A stretch of 64,000 nucleotides of DNA from Pseudomonadota bacterium (GCA_031119395.1 JAVHYA010000001.1:62001-126000); one strand, 5' to 3'; shown: positions 1-9,359, numbered from the stretch's first letter. Program-made: numbers and translations. Notes: generated by a model from the sequence alone, not told the origin.

Positions 1-636
1 CAGCTGTACCGCGCGACGGTGGACGCAGCGCTGCGCCACAACCCGCCGCCCGCGGGCGAGTCGCTCGCCTGGCCGCCCGGCGACGACGCGCTGGCGGCAG
101 CCTTGCCGGTGGTGTACGAGCGCCTGCGCCATGCCGGCCAGCCGCACGGGCTCGGCGGCGGCTGGGCCATCCCGGTGATGGTCCGCACGCACTGGGGCGA
201 CGACGTGCTCACGCGCGCCCGCATCGCGCGCAACTTCATCGGCGCACTGGGCGTGGACGAAGCCATGTACCCGACGGCCGAGGTCGACGTGCAGGGCCGG
301 CCCCTGCACGGGTCGAAGGGCTACGAGCTGCGTTTTCCACCGGGCCTGGGGCCGCGGGTCGACGCCTTCTGGTCGCTCACCATGTACCGGCGCAGCGACT
401 GCCTGTTCGTCGCCAACCCGATCGACCGCTACTCGATCGGCGACCGCACGCCCGGCCTGCGCACCGAGCCCGACGGCAGCCTGGTGATCCGGCTGCAGGC
501 CGAGGACCCCGGGCCCGGCGTGAACTGGCTGCCCGCGCCGCCGGACGAGCTGTTCTACGTGGTGCTGCGGCTGTACCAGCCGCGCGCCGAGCACCTGGGG
601 CTGCGCTTCGACTACCCACCGATCCGCCCGATCTGA
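1..636 (+). CDS. DUF1254/DUF1214-family protein, C-terminal part (cut by window start)
   Basis: The frame is open from the first base and stops with TGA at 634-636, so the gene begins upstream of the window; a GTG at 19 is probably internal. The visible ~210 residues match the C-terminal DUF1214 half of DUF1254-type proteins: a FWSLTMYRR segment, then NPIDRYSIGDRTPGL, then an NWLPAP segment and a final YQPR-like strand. These are usually exported proteins of unknown function, and I cannot assign a reaction. A Bug receptor gene follows 32 bp downstream on the same strand, so co-transcription is possible. Family assignment is from motif recognition only. Confidence 0.75.
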   Translation, partial: QLYRATVDAALRHNPPPAGESLAWPPGDDALAAALPVVYERLRHAGQPHGLGGGWAIPVMVRTHWGDDVLTRARIARNFIGALGVDEAMYPTAEVDVQGRPLHGSKGYELRFPPGLGPRVDAFWSLTMYRRSDCLFVANPIDRYSIGDRTPGLRTEPDGSLVIRLQAEDPGPGVNWLPAPPDELFYVVLRLYQPRAEHLGLRFDYPPIRPI

Positions 637-668
637 CGCACGATTTCTACAAGACGGAGACAAGAGCC

Positions 669-1646
669 ATGCCCATGAACCGACGCCACCTCCTTGCCTC
701 GGCCGCCGCCGGGCTCGCCCTGCCCTGGAGCCTGCCAAGCGCTGCACAGGCCTGGCCCGCACGGCCGATCCGCCTGGTGTCGCCCTACGGCGCCGGCGGC
801 TCGAACGACATCCTCACGCGGGTGCTCGGCGATTTCCTCTCGCGCCGCCTGGGCCAGAGCGTGGTGGTGAAGAACAAGGCCGGCGCCGGCACCCGCATCG
901 CCAACGACTACGTGGCCAAGGCCGCGCCCGACGGCTACACGCTGCTGCACGCGGCCGCGCCCATCGCCATCGGCGAGGCGCTGTACAAGGACCTGCCCTA
1001 CGACGTGCACAAGAGCTTCGCGGCCATCGGCAGCACGGCCATCGCACCGCTGTTCCTGGTGGTCAATGCCCAGGCGCCCTACAAGACGCTGGCCGAGTTC
1101 ATCCAGTACGCCAAGGCGAGTCCCAAGGGCGCCACCTTCGGCTCGCCCGGCGCCGGCTCGGCACCGCACCTCACGGCCGAGCTGCTGCTGCGCGCCGCCG
1201 GGGCCAAGGGCATCGTGGTGCAGTACCGTGGCGACGCGCCGGCCTACACCGAATTGCTCGCGGGCCGCATCGACGCCACGCTGACCGCGATCTCCACCGC
1301 CGTGCCGCACATCCAGGCCGGCAAGCTGCGCGTGCTGGGCGTGGCGAACGAGGAGCGCACGCCGCTGTACCCCGACGCACCCACGCTGCGCGAACAGGGT
1401 CTGACCACGGTGGTCGGCTACGGCTGGTACGGCATGCTGGCGCCGGCGGGTACGCCTGCCGAGGTGGTGAGCCGCCTGCACACCGAACTGAAGGCCGCAC
1501 TGGCCGACGCCGAGGTGCGGCGCAAGGCCGAAGCCGCCGGCCTGCAGCTTCGCGGCGGAACGCCCGCCGAGTTCAGCGCCTTCATCTCCAGCGAGACGCG
1601 CAAGTGGGCGCAGATCATCCAGGCAGCGAACATCACGGCGGAATGA
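669..1646 (+). CDS. Bug-family periplasmic receptor of a tripartite tricarboxylate transporter
   Basis: Predicted periplasmic solute-binding protein of the Bug/TctC family (325 aa, usual length for the family), which binds carboxylates or related small acids for TTT-type uptake. The N-terminus is a signal peptide with an RR pair (MNRRHLL), a hydrophobic stretch and an AQA cleavage site near residue 27. The mature part starts with the family hallmark WPARPIRLVSPYGAGG, followed by the KAGAGT and APDGYTLL motifs. An AGGAGA-like site lies before the ATG at 669; a second ATG at 675 is possible. No TctA/TctB membrane genes are adjacent, which is normal for the many orphan Bug genes of Burkholderiales. 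The stop overlaps the next start in an ATGA, so it is probably co-transcribed with the esterase. The substrate is unknown. Confidence 0.9.
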   Translation: MPMNRRHLLASAAAGLALPWSLPSAAQAWPARPIRLVSPYGAGGSNDILTRVLGDFLSRRLGQSVVVKNKAGAGTRIANDYVAKAAPDGYTLLHAAAPIAIGEALYKDLPYDVHKSFAAIGSTAIAPLFLVVNAQAPYKTLAEFIQYAKASPKGATFGSPGAGSAPHLTAELLLRAAGAKGIVVQYRGDAPAYTELLAGRIDATLTAISTAVPHIQAGKLRVLGVANEERTPLYPDAPTLREQGLTTVVGYGWYGMLAPAGTPAEVVSRLHTELKAALADAEVRRKAEAAGLQLRGGTPAEFSAFISSETRKWAQIIQAANITAE

Positions 1647-3400
1647 TGGGCACGCTGCACCGCAGGGGCCGCGGCTGGCCCGCGCTTTCGGCGGCCCTGC
1701 TCGCGCTGTGTCTCTCGGGCTGCGCGGCGCCCGGCGCAGACGATGCCGCGATGCAGCGTCGGACCACCTGGGGCCCCGTGCTGGGCCACGACGACGCCGC
1801 CACCGGCACCTGGAGCTGGAAAGGGGTGCCCTACGCGCAGGCGCCGGTGGGCGAACTGCGCTGGCGCGCGCCGCGTGATCCGCAGCCCTGGACTGCGCCG
1901 CGCGCAGCCCGCGCCTTCGCGCCCGCCTGCGTGCAGACGCAGCGCCTCTACGGCCCGGGCCTGAACAACCGCTACGACGACACGGTGGGCAGCTCGCTGG
2001 GCCGCACCGTGGGCGACGAGGACTGCCTGTACCTCAACATCTGGACGCCCGCCTCGCGCCCCAGCGCGCCGCGCCCGGTGATCGTGTTCGTGCACGGCGG
2101 CAGCAACATCACGGGCTACACCGCCGACCCGGTGTACGACGGCGCGGCACTGGCGCGGCGCGAGGACGCGGTGGTGGTCACGGTGAACTACCGGCTCGGC
2201 ATCTTCGGCTTCCTCGACGCGAAGGCGCTCAAGACCGGCCAGCGCGAGGAGGACTCGGGCAACTTCGCGCTGCTGGACATCGTGAAGGCGCTGGAGTTCG
2301 TCGCTGCCAACGCGCCCGCCTTCGGCGGCGATCCGCAGCGGGTGACGCTGATGGGCCAGTCGGCCGGGGCCGTGAACGTCTACGCGCTGCTCACCTCGCC
2401 GATGCTGGTGGCGCGCGGCCGGCCGCTCTTCCACCGCCTCGCGGCACTCAGCGGCGGCCTGTCCACCGCGGCCTCGCTGCCGCCAGGCGGCATCCCGGCC
2501 GTGCTGCCCGCGCCGGTATGGGCGGCGCGCGGCGAGGCGCTGGTGCACGAATCGCTGGTCGCAGGCCGGCAGGCTGCCGACGCCCCGCAGGCCCGGGAAT
2601 GGGAAGCCGGCGCCGGGCCGCAGCGCACCGCGGCCTGGCTGCGAAGCCAGCCCGCCGACGCCCTGCTGCAGGTGGTGCGCACCCGGCTCGCGGCGCGCGG
2701 GATGGCGGCCAGCAACCCGATCCCCGACGGCTGGGTGCTGGCGCAGGACCCGATCGCCGCCGTGCGTGCCGGCCGCTACCTGCGCATGCCGGTGCTGGCC
2801 GGCCACACGCGCGACGAGACCAAGCTCTTCCCGCAGCTCTTCGCCCTCAGCCCGGCGCTGGGCGGCACCAGCGGCCGCCTGCTGGACGACGGCGCGGTGT
2901 TCTCGCTCGCCGCGCGCTACGACCCCGACGCGCCGCCGCAGACCACGCTCGCCCAATGGATCCCTCCGGCCTACCTGCCGGTCGACGCGCCCGGGACGGG
3001 CTTCGATGCGCGGGCCCGGCAACTCGACGCGCTGTGGTTCTCCGCCATCCGCGACGACATGCTCGACGCGCTGCGCACCCGGCAGGACGCCGTCTGGGCC
3101 TACGAGTTCGAATGGGACCGCCTGCCGCCGCCACTGGACCGCATCTTCGGCGCCGCCCACACCTTCGACCTGCCCTTCGTCTTCGGCAACTTCGGCCCCT
3201 CGCTGTATTCGCGCTTCATGGTCACGCGCGCCAACGCGCCCGGGCGGCTGGCGCTGTCCGAGGCCATGATGCGCAGCCTGGGCGCCTTCGCGCGGCGCGG
3301 CGACCCGAACGACGCCGCCCTGGGCACGGCCTGGCCCGCCTGGCCCACGCGGCTCGTCTTCGACGCCGGCCTGCAGCGCACGGCGATCGGCATGCGCTGA
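1643..3400 (+). CDS. Lipoprotein type-B carboxylesterase (para-nitrobenzyl esterase family)
   Basis: Alpha/beta-hydrolase of the carboxylesterase type B family, predicted to hydrolyse carboxylic esters at the cell envelope. Start chosen at 1643 because ATGA overlaps the Bug stop; the next codon is also ATG. The N-terminus has a lipoprotein signal (LALCLSGC, lipobox LSGC), so the protein is likely lipid-anchored. Visible catalytic parts are the nucleophile elbow GQSAGAV, the acid in the GHTRDETKLF segment and the His in AAHTFDLPFVF. The EDCLYLNIW and FVHGGSN family signatures are present. At 585 aa it is normal for the family. It may act on the same type of compound that the Bug receptor imports, but that is inference. 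Confidence 0.88.
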   Translation: MMGTLHRRGRGWPALSAALLALCLSGCAAPGADDAAMQRRTTWGPVLGHDDAATGTWSWKGVPYAQAPVGELRWRAPRDPQPWTAPRAARAFAPACVQTQRLYGPGLNNRYDDTVGSSLGRTVGDEDCLYLNIWTPASRPSAPRPVIVFVHGGSNITGYTADPVYDGAALARREDAVVVTVNYRLGIFGFLDAKALKTGQREEDSGNFALLDIVKALEFVAANAPAFGGDPQRVTLMGQSAGAVNVYALLTSPMLVARGRPLFHRLAALSGGLSTAASLPPGGIPAVLPAPVWAARGEALVHESLVAGRQAADAPQAREWEAGAGPQRTAAWLRSQPADALLQVVRTRLAARGMAASNPIPDGWVLAQDPIAAVRAGRYLRMPVLAGHTRDETKLFPQLFALSPALGGTSGRLLDDGAVFSLAARYDPDAPPQTTLAQWIPPAYLPVDAPGTGFDARARQLDALWFSAIRDDMLDALRTRQDAVWAYEFEWDRLPPPLDRIFGAAHTFDLPFVFGNFGPSLYSRFMVTRANAPGRLALSEAMMRSLGAFARRGDPNDAALGTAWPAWPTRLVFDAGLQRTAIGMR

Positions 3401-3411
3401 GGCGCCGACGC

Positions 3412-4332
3412 TCAGCCCGCGCGGCGCTGCGCGGCGAGGCGGGCCTCGAGCTCGGCGATCAGCGCCCTCGCCTCGTCGCCCTCGGGAATCGGGCGGCCGC
3501 TGTCGCGCCACTGCACCGCGCTCTTGAAGCCCTCGACCTCGGCGTGCCGGCGGAACCACAGGCCTTCGGGGTTGTGGCGGGTGATGCCGTCGAACACGGT
3601 GGCGAACATCTGCGTCTGTTCCAGGCCCATCGACAGCCACACCTGGTTGACCACCAGCTTGTGCATCGCGAGGTGGCTGCGCGGCACGCCGGCGATCCGC
3701 GCGGCCAGGCGCATCGTCTCGGCCTCCAGCGATTCGGCCGGCACGGCCGCATTGGCCAGGCCCCACTCGGCCGCCTGCCGCCCGTCGATCGTGTCGCCGG
3801 TGAACATGAGCTGCTTGGCACGCATCGCGCCCAGGCGATAGGTCCACATGGCCGTGGTCGGGCAGCCCCACACGCGCGTGGGCATGTAGCCGATGCGTGC
3901 GTCCTCGGCCATCACCAGCAGGTCGCAGCTCAGCGCGATGTCGCTGCCGCCGGCCACGGCGTAGCCGTGCACCTTGGCGATCGTCGGCTTGGGACAGCGC
4001 CACAGGGCCATGAAGTCCTCGGTGTTCTTCTTCATGGCGGCGTAGTCGAGCATCGGGTCCCAGGGCGTCTTCTCCTGCCGGCAGGGGTGCTCGCCGGCCT
4101 GGCCCTCGGCGTAGTCGGTCAGGTCGTAGCCGGCGCAGAAGGCGCGGCCGGCGCCCTCCACCACGATCACGTGCACCTCGTCCTCGGCCTGCGCCCATTC
4201 CACCGCGCGGCGGATCTCGCCGGGCGTCGATTCGGCGATCGCGTTCAGGCGCTCCGGGCGGTTGAGCACCAGGCGCGCGATGCGCGGCTGCGCCGGGTCC
4301 TGGGCGATGGTGACGGTGTCGAAGGCGGGCAT
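3412..4332 (-). CDS. Crotonase / enoyl-CoA hydratase family protein
   Basis: Member of the crotonase superfamily (306 aa), acting on acyl-CoA thioesters in the cytoplasm. The N-terminal [12 protein letters not shown] strand, the oxyanion-hole segment [10 protein letters not shown] and the second oxyanion strand [16 protein letters not shown] are all present. The ATG at 4332 is preceded by a GGAGA site. It converges on the esterase with an 11-bp gap. The position of the usual catalytic Glu is not clear by eye, so hydratase versus isomerase or hydrolase activity cannot be decided. The length is some 45 residues more than a minimal enoyl-CoA hydratase because of an internal loop after the first oxyanion segment ([15 protein letters not shown]). 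Confidence 0.85.
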   Translation of the reverse strand: MPAFDTVTIAQDPAQPRIARLVLNRPERLNAIAESTPGEIRRAVEWAQAEDEVHVIVVEGAGRAFCAGYDLTDYAEGQAGEHPCRQEKTPWDPMLDYAAMKKNTEDFMALWRCPKPTIAKVHGYAVAGGSDIALSCDLLVMAEDARIGYMPTRVWGCPTTAMWTYRLGAMRAKQLMFTGDTIDGRQAAEWGLANAAVPAESLEAETMRLAARIAGVPRSHLAMHKLVVNQVWLSMGLEQTQMFATVFDGITRHNPEGLWFRRHAEVEGFKSAVQWRDSGRPIPEGDEARALIAELEARLAAQRRAG

Positions 4333-4406
4333 GGGGGGTCTCCGGGTCTGTGGTGCGCGCCAGCATGGGGTGCAAGCGCAACCGCGACAACCCGGCGGAT
4401 CACCGA

Positions 4407-4470
4407 TTTGCTATCTTTTCGATAGCTGCCTGCGCCCGCCGCACGGGCGATACAGCCCGATTTCCTTCGA
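4407..4470 (+). repeat. Interspersed gatagc repeat, copy R1
   Basis: Copy 1 of eight. It begins with the small palindrome gctatcttttcgatagc (4410-4426), continues with a G+C-rich middle containing cgccgcacgggcg, and ends in ttccttcgaat. It fills the gap after the kinase gene; its last bases abut that gene's stop codon (4472-4474, minus strand). Orientation is defined with the palindromic end first. Confidence 0.8.
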
Positions 4471-4471
4471 A

Positions 4472-5908
4472 TCAGCGAGGCTGGCGCCGCAGCGCGTCCA
4501 ACAGCCGCGCCCGCTGCGCCGGGTCGTCGAGCTGCTGCGCCAGGAGCTCGTGCAGGTGCTGCGGCGAGCGCGCCTGGGCCAAGGCCTTCTTGAGCATGAT
4601 CCTGGCGATGGGGCCCAGCTCGCGCGACAGGGCCACGCGCGCATGCTCGACCACCTCCGCGCCGATGGGCGCCTGCACCGCCGCGCGGCCGACGGCTGCG
4701 CCGCCGGAGCCGAAGCCGGCGCTTCCGCCGGTGGGCGGCGCTGCGCTGCCGAAGCCGCTGCCGGCGGCGCCGATCAGGGTGATGAAGCGCGCCCGGTCGG
4801 CCGCGTCGGGGATGTGCTGGCTCAGCGCGTCCTGCAGCGCGCCCAGGTCGGTGGCGGTGCGTGCCGCCTCGCGCACCAGCACGCGGGCCATCGGGCCCAT
4901 GAACCGCGTGAGCGCCGCTTCCATCGGCGCGAGGCTGGCCGCGTCCCAGCGCGACGGAGCGGCCGAACCCGGACGGCTCGCGGCTCCCGAGGGCGGATGG
5001 CCGTCGGGCCGCCGCAGCGGCAGGTGCAGCGAGGCGACCACCGTCGCGTCGTCGGCCGCCGTGCCGACGTGCAATGCGCTGCGTTCGGCCAGCGCATCGC
5101 GGAACTCCTGCGCGCTGGCGAAGCGGGCCTGCGGCGCCTTGGCGAGCGCGCGCGCCACGATCGGATCGAAGGACGCGGGCACGGCCAGGCCCGGCAGCTG
5201 AGACGGTGGCTCGGGGTCCCTGTTGAGCACCCGGTACATCACGGCCTCCGCCGACTCGGCCGCGAAGGGCGAACGGCCGGTGAGCATGCGGTAGAGCAGC
5301 ACACCGGCCGCGAAGACGTCGACCCGGTGGTCGATGGCCTCGCCCAGGTACTGCTCCGGCGCCATGTAGCCCGGCGTGCCGATGGTGGCGGCCATCTGCG
5401 TGAGCGCAGCCGACTCGATGCGCGCGATGCCGAAATCCGTCACCTTGAGCAAGCCGTCGGTCGTCACGATGAGGTTGGCCGGCTTGATGTCGCGGTGCCA
5501 CACGCCGGCGCGGTGCGCGCAGCTCAGTGCGTCCAGCAGCTGCTGCATGAAGCGGATGACGGTGCCCTCGGGCAGGCGCGGCGTGGCACCCAGCACCTGC
5601 GCCAGGTCGCGCCCCTGCACGTACTCCATGGCGATGAAGGCGGTGGTGTCGTCCTCGCCGTACTCGTAGATGGCAACGATGCCCGGATGCGACAGCCGCC
5701 CCACCGCCTTGGCCTCGTTGCGAAAGCGCGCCGCCAGGTCGGTGCCGCCGTCGGGCTGCATCAGCGCCTTGCGGATGGTCTTGATCGCCACCGGCCGGTC
5801 GATGCCGGGATCGTGGCCCTTGTAGACCACGCCCATGGCGCCCTCGCCCAGCACCTGGACGATGTCGTACTTGCCGAGCCTCCGGGGGTGCTCCATGGGC
5901 AAGGCCAT
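4472..5908 (-). CDS. Soluble Hanks-type serine/threonine protein kinase with duplicated C-terminal domain
   Basis: Predicted cytoplasmic Ser/Thr protein kinase, 478 aa. The kinase domain (about 14-275) is complete: glycine loop LGEGAMGVVYKG, Lys43 in VAIKTI, HRDIKPANL (138-146), DFG (158-160) and APEQ (183-186). There is no transmembrane segment or PASTA domain. After a linker, the C-terminal part holds two related ~52-residue helical units (329-381 and 419-474), both with GPxARxxxxxA and a later RARxxxxL pattern. This domain recalls one found at the C-terminus of other beta-proteobacterial kinases. It lies downstream of the haem-sensor gene on the same strand, 179 bp away, so it may be the output partner of that sensor (inference). 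The start at 5908 is the first ATG and fits the beginning of the kinase fold. Confidence 0.92.
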   Translation of the reverse strand: MALPMEHPRRLGKYDIVQVLGEGAMGVVYKGHDPGIDRPVAIKTIRKALMQPDGGTDLAARFRNEAKAVGRLSHPGIVAIYEYGEDDTTAFIAMEYVQGRDLAQVLGATPRLPEGTVIRFMQQLLDALSCAHRAGVWHRDIKPANLIVTTDGLLKVTDFGIARIESAALTQMAATIGTPGYMAPEQYLGEAIDHRVDVFAAGVLLYRMLTGRSPFAAESAEAVMYRVLNRDPEPPSQLPGLAVPASFDPIVARALAKAPQARFASAQEFRDALAERSALHVGTAADDATVVASLHLPLRRPDGHPPSGAASRPGSAAPSRWDAASLAPMEAALTRFMGPMARVLVREAARTATDLGALQDALSQHIPDAADRARFITLIGAAGSGFGSAAPPTGGSAGFGSGGAAVGRAAVQAPIGAEVVEHARVALSRELGPIARIMLKKALAQARSPQHLHELLAQQLDDPAQRARLLDALRRQPR

Positions 5909-6025
5909 TTCGATCTAGGCCAAGGCCGGCGTATCGCCGGCGCTGCACGCATGCGCACGATGCCGACGGCCGCGGAGCAGGCCATCCGGGAACGTCCGCG
6001 GAACCGGCTCGGCCGGGCCGCTGGA

Positions 6026-6078
6026 TGTGCCCCCCTTCGCGCAGCGGAAGGGGGGAGCGGCGACGCCGCTTGGGGGGA
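6026..6078. repeat. Short G+C-rich inverted repeat (cccccc...gggggg type)
   Basis: Contains ccccccttcgcgcagcgg followed by aaggggggagcgg, then gcggcgacgccgcttgggggg. The outer C and G runs can pair around gcgcagc. Sequences of this shape are common between genes in Comamonadaceae (from memory). It may act as a terminator or stability element between the haem sensor and the kinase; there is no T-run. Confidence 0.5.
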
Positions 6079-6087
6079 TGCTCCGAA

Positions 6088-6960
6088 TCATGCGTCCAGG
6101 AGCTTCATGGCATGCACGAGGCTTTTGCGCATGCGCGCGAAGGAGTCCGACAGCACGCCGATCTCGTCCTTCGACCGGACGGAGAACTCCGGCGCGTCCA
6201 GCTCGCCCATGCTCACGCGGTCGGTCAGGGCCGACAGCCGCGTGACGGGCTGGATCACGAGCTTCCAGAGCATGAGGTTGAGCGTGAGGCCGATCAGCAC
6301 GAACACGCCCGCCAGCGAGGCCATCACCACGCCGAAGGCCTTGTCGGCCCGTTCGAAGGGCACCGACATGGGCACCGAGACCACCTGCGCGCCCAGCACC
6401 TCGTTGAGCTTCCAGCCGAAGCCGTTGGACGGGCCGTACTTCTCGATCATCGGTGCCGGCGCGGCGCCCGGCGTGCTGTGGCAGCTCAGGCAGACCGGGT
6501 TGCTGATGCGGATCGGGCGGGCGATGTACAGGGCCGGGCCCGACGCGGTGTCGCGCCGGCCGACGAATTCCGCCAGTTCCGACTGCTGGGCGAACCGGGC
6601 GATCACGTCCTCCTCCCAGTCCTGCGCGCGGTCGCGCGGGTTGGTGGGGTTGAGCATGGCCGGCTTGTACGAATACTCGGGATGCTTGCTGCGCAGCGCG
6701 TTGATCATCTCGGTGGACGAGTAGGCCGGCACCGACTGCGGCAGGAAGGTGTACTTCATCTGCGTCTGCAGCAGCGGCTGGATCTGCGTGGCCGTGTAGG
6801 TGCTGACGGCGGCGGCGCTCTCCATGAGCAGGCGGGCGCGGTCGAGCACCTCGTCGTGCGCACCCTGCTGCAGCATGTTGCGGGCGAGGTAGCCCGCGCC
6901 CGCCAGCCCCAGCGCGAAGACCAGCAGGAAGACCAGGTTGAACTTGAGCAGCAGCTTCAT
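6088..6960 (-). CDS. Membrane haem-c sensor: Tll0287-like (DUF3365) domain plus HAMP, no output domain
   Basis: 290-aa inner-membrane protein. Transmembrane segment 1 is at about 7-26, followed by a periplasmic Tll0287-like/DUF3365 domain with a covalent haem-binding motif CLSCH at 157-161. Transmembrane segment 2 is at about 208-231 and a HAMP linker at about 232-284, after which the protein ends. DUF3365 domains are thought to sense redox state or small ligands through haem. A HAMP with nothing after it must signal to another protein; the Ser/Thr kinase downstream is the obvious candidate. A FecR-domain gene lies 15 bp upstream, so the three genes probably form one unit. The start is an ATG at 6960. 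Confidence 0.88.
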   Translation of the reverse strand: MKLLLKFNLVFLLVFALGLAGAGYLARNMLQQGAHDEVLDRARLLMESAAAVSTYTATQIQPLLQTQMKYTFLPQSVPAYSSTEMINALRSKHPEYSYKPAMLNPTNPRDRAQDWEEDVIARFAQQSELAEFVGRRDTASGPALYIARPIRISNPVCLSCHSTPGAAPAPMIEKYGPSNGFGWKLNEVLGAQVVSVPMSVPFERADKAFGVVMASLAGVFVLIGLTLNLMLWKLVIQPVTRLSALTDRVSMGELDAPEFSVRSKDEIGVLSDSFARMRKSLVHAMKLLDA

Positions 6961-6975
6961 CGGGAGGGCTCGATC

Positions 6976-7902
6976 TCAGTAGGTGGACGTCGCCGGCCGA
7001 GGCGCGCCCGGGGTCGGGGGCGGCCGCCTGGGCAGGTACTTCTCGGGAAAGACGATGCGGTCCCACTCCGGATGGCTGCGCATGTGGGCCACCAGCCCGG
7101 CGCGGAAGTCCGGCCGGCGGGCGAGCGCACGCCATCGGGCGGCGAATTGGGTGCGCAGCGCGGGTTCGGCCGAGAGCCAGGCCGCCACGTCCTCGTACGC
7201 CAGGTCGGCCGTGCGCTTGGGCACCACCTGGCGGTCCTTGAAGAGCGCGGCGCGCGAGGGCAGCGGGTCGAGGAAGCTGCGCGGCACGGACTGAACGAAG
7301 GCCGGCGCGGGCCGCGGCTTCAGGGCGGCCTTCTCGCTGCCCAGGCGCGAGAAGTATTCGCCGGCCTTGATCCGGATCGGCTCGGCCGGCCTGGCGATGC
7401 GCTCCTGCAAGGTGGCCGCGCCGGCTTCGCAGAAGAGCTGCAGGCCCGCCGCTTCGGTCGACACGACCTGCTGGCCGGCGGCTTCCGACAGCGCATGGCC
7501 GGGAGTGAGCACCGTCGCCCCGGGGGCCGCCTTGCCGCCCGCCGGCGTGATCAGCTTGAACCAGCCCTGCAGCACGTAGAGGTGGGGCGCCTGGGCCGCA
7601 GCGCCCTTGCCCGTCGGTCGCGGCGCCACCAGGGCGCGGGTCGCGGGGCCGAGGTCGACGATGGTGCCGTCGGCAAACTCCAGGCGCAGCAGCCGGGCCT
7701 GGGCGCCGGTTTCCACGATGTCGCCGCTGTCGAGGCGCACGCCCTCGGCCACGGCGAAACGGCCGCTCTCGCGCAGCAGCGTGGCCTCGCCGTCCAGGAT
7801 GGACGCGAGCACGGGCACCTGCGCCGCATGGACGGCCAGGGCCCCGGCCAACCCGCACAGGGCGGCCAGGAACTGTGGGATGCACTTCACCGCCGGAAAC
7901 AC
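6976..7902 (-). CDS. Exported FecR-domain protein
   Basis: About 308 aa with an N-terminal signal peptide (hydrophobic FLAALCGLAGALAV, cleavage near AVHAAQ). It is followed by a FecR-type beta-rich domain: GEATLLRESGRFAV, LDSGDIVETG, then LRLEFADGTIVDLGP. The remaining two thirds have no domain I recognise, but show a W-rich region (AAWLSAEPALRTQFAARW) and a Pro-rich tail. Here the FecR domain is in an exported protein with no sigma factor nearby, so it is not a classical FecR anti-sigma factor. GTG at 7902 is the first start; GTG at 7890 is an alternative with a GGAG 11 bp before it. Probably co-transcribed with the haem sensor and kinase. Confidence 0.8.
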   Translation of the reverse strand: MFPAVKCIPQFLAALCGLAGALAVHAAQVPVLASILDGEATLLRESGRFAVAEGVRLDSGDIVETGAQARLLRLEFADGTIVDLGPATRALVAPRPTGKGAAAQAPHLYVLQGWFKLITPAGGKAAPGATVLTPGHALSEAAGQQVVSTEAAGLQLFCEAGAATLQERIARPAEPIRIKAGEYFSRLGSEKAALKPRPAPAFVQSVPRSFLDPLPSRAALFKDRQVVPKRTADLAYEDVAAWLSAEPALRTQFAARWRALARRPDFRAGLVAHMRSHPEWDRIVFPEKYLPRRPPPTPGAPRPATSTY

Positions 7903-8003
7903 TCCAGATCGCCAGACCCGGATCGTGCGCCGTAACGAAGTGTGATGGCATCGGCCTCACGGCCTATGCAACGCGGCCGAGCGGCCGCCGGACCGGCCGG
8001 AAC

Positions 8004-9311
8004 TCAGGCGTGCGCGGGACGCAGGCCGCCGGCGGCCGCGGCGGGCGCGCGGGCGTAGCGGTCCATCGCCAGGCCGTCGGTGCGGATCTCCGGGCGCTGG
8101 CCGGTGACCAGGTCCGACACCAGCTTGCCGCTGCCGCAGGCCATGGTCCAGCCCAGCGTGCCGTGGCCGGTGTTGAGGAACAGGTTGGCCAAGGGCGTCG
8201 CGCCGACGATGGGCGTGCTGTCCGGCGTCATGGGGCGCAGGCCGGTCCAGAAACTGGCGGCCGGCAGGTCGCCGCCCGGGAACAGCTCGCCCACCACCTT
8301 CTCCAGGGTGGCCCGGCGCGCCGGGTTCAGGCGCAGGTCGAAGCCGCCCAGTTCGGCCATGCCGCCGACGCGGATGCGGTCGTCGAATCGTGTGACAGCG
8401 ATCTTGTAGCTTTCGTCCAGCACGGTGGACTGCGGCGCCAGCGAGGCATCGACCAGCGGCACGGTGAGCGAGTAGCCCTTGACCGGGTACACCGGGATGT
8501 CGAGGCCGATGGCGGCCAGCGCCGCGCGCGAATAGCTGCCGAAGGCCATCACGTAGCGGTCGGCGGTGAGCACCTCGCCCACGCCGTCCTGGCTGACGTG
8601 CACGCCGCGCACGGCACCGCCTTCGGTGAGCAGCTCTTCCACGCGCACGCCGAAGCGGAACTGCACGCCCAGGCCCTGGGCCATCTCGGCCAGGCGACGG
8701 GTGAACAGGTGGCAGTCGCCCGTCTCGTCATTGGGCAGGCGCAGGCCGCCGACCAGCGCGCCGCCGGTGCGGGCCAGCGCGGGCTCGACGCGGGCCAGGC
8801 CATCGCGGTCGAGCAGTTCGAACGGGACGCCGCACTCCTGCAGCACCGCGATGTCGCGCTGCACCGCGTCGAGCTGCTGCGGCGTGCGGAAGACCTGCAG
8901 CGTGCCGCCGGTGCGCTGTTCGTAGTCCAGGCCCGTTTCGGCGCGCAGGGCGCGCAGGCAGTCGCGGCTGTATTCGGCCACGCGCATCATGCGTTCCTTG
9001 TTGACCGCATAGCGCTGCGGCGAGCAGTTGCGCAGCATCTGCGCCATCCAGCGCAGCTGGAACAGCGAGCCGTCGGCGCGGATGGCGAGCGGCGCGTGCT
9101 TCTGGAACATCCACTTCAGGGCCTTGAGCGGGATGCCGGGCGCGGCCCAGGGCGTGGAATAGCCGGGCGACACCTGGCCGGCATTGCCGAAGCTGGTTTC
9201 CTGCGCGGCGCCGTCCTGGCGGTCGAGCACGGTGACGCTCGCACCGGACTTGGCCAGGTACCAGGCCGTGGTGACACCGATGACGCCGCCGCCGAGAACG
9301 ATCACTTTCAT
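8004..9311 (-). CDS. dadA: D-amino acid dehydrogenase small subunit
   Basis: FAD-dependent membrane-associated dehydrogenase that oxidises D-amino acids (typically D-alanine) to 2-oxo acids and feeds electrons to the respiratory chain. Start set at ATG 9311 because [17 protein letters not shown] is the canonical N-terminus with the dinucleotide-binding motif GGGVIG; the open frame upstream is not conserved. The 435-aa length equals that of known DadA proteins. Other marks are [19 protein letters not shown] and, near the C-terminus, [16 protein letters not shown] and [11 protein letters not shown], which form the flavin end. It is transcribed divergently from an Lrp-type regulator gene, as in other dad loci. 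An alanine racemase gene (dadX) is not adjacent. Confidence 0.95.
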   Translation of the reverse strand: MKVIVLGGGVIGVTTAWYLAKSGASVTVLDRQDGAAQETSFGNAGQVSPGYSTPWAAPGIPLKALKWMFQKHAPLAIRADGSLFQLRWMAQMLRNCSPQRYAVNKERMMRVAEYSRDCLRALRAETGLDYEQRTGGTLQVFRTPQQLDAVQRDIAVLQECGVPFELLDRDGLARVEPALARTGGALVGGLRLPNDETGDCHLFTRRLAEMAQGLGVQFRFGVRVEELLTEGGAVRGVHVSQDGVGEVLTADRYVMAFGSYSRAALAAIGLDIPVYPVKGYSLTVPLVDASLAPQSTVLDESYKIAVTRFDDRIRVGGMAELGGFDLRLNPARRATLEKVVGELFPGGDLPAASFWTGLRPMTPDSTPIVGATPLANLFLNTGHGTLGWTMACGSGKLVSDLVTGQRPEIRTDGLAMDRYARAPAAAAGGLRPAHA

Positions 9312-9359
9312 GGCCCATGCGCTCCAAGGAATGAATGGCAGGAATGTAGGGAGAGTCGG

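Noticed and set aside
1418-4390. 990-codon open frame on the minus strand across the Bug, esterase and crotonase genes
   Set aside because: A shadow of G+C-rich coding sequence. It lacks domains and is dominated by Arg/Gly/Ala, while the opposite-strand and other-frame genes have clear catalytic motifs.
4262-6724. 820-codon plus-strand open frame opposite the kinase and haem sensor
   Set aside because: Antisense artefact; kinase and HAMP motifs are on the minus strand.
6976-7902. FecR-domain protein as a classical anti-sigma regulator of iron uptake
   Set aside because: It has a signal peptide, no N-terminal cytoplasmic anti-sigma part, and no sigma factor or TonB receptor gene next to it.
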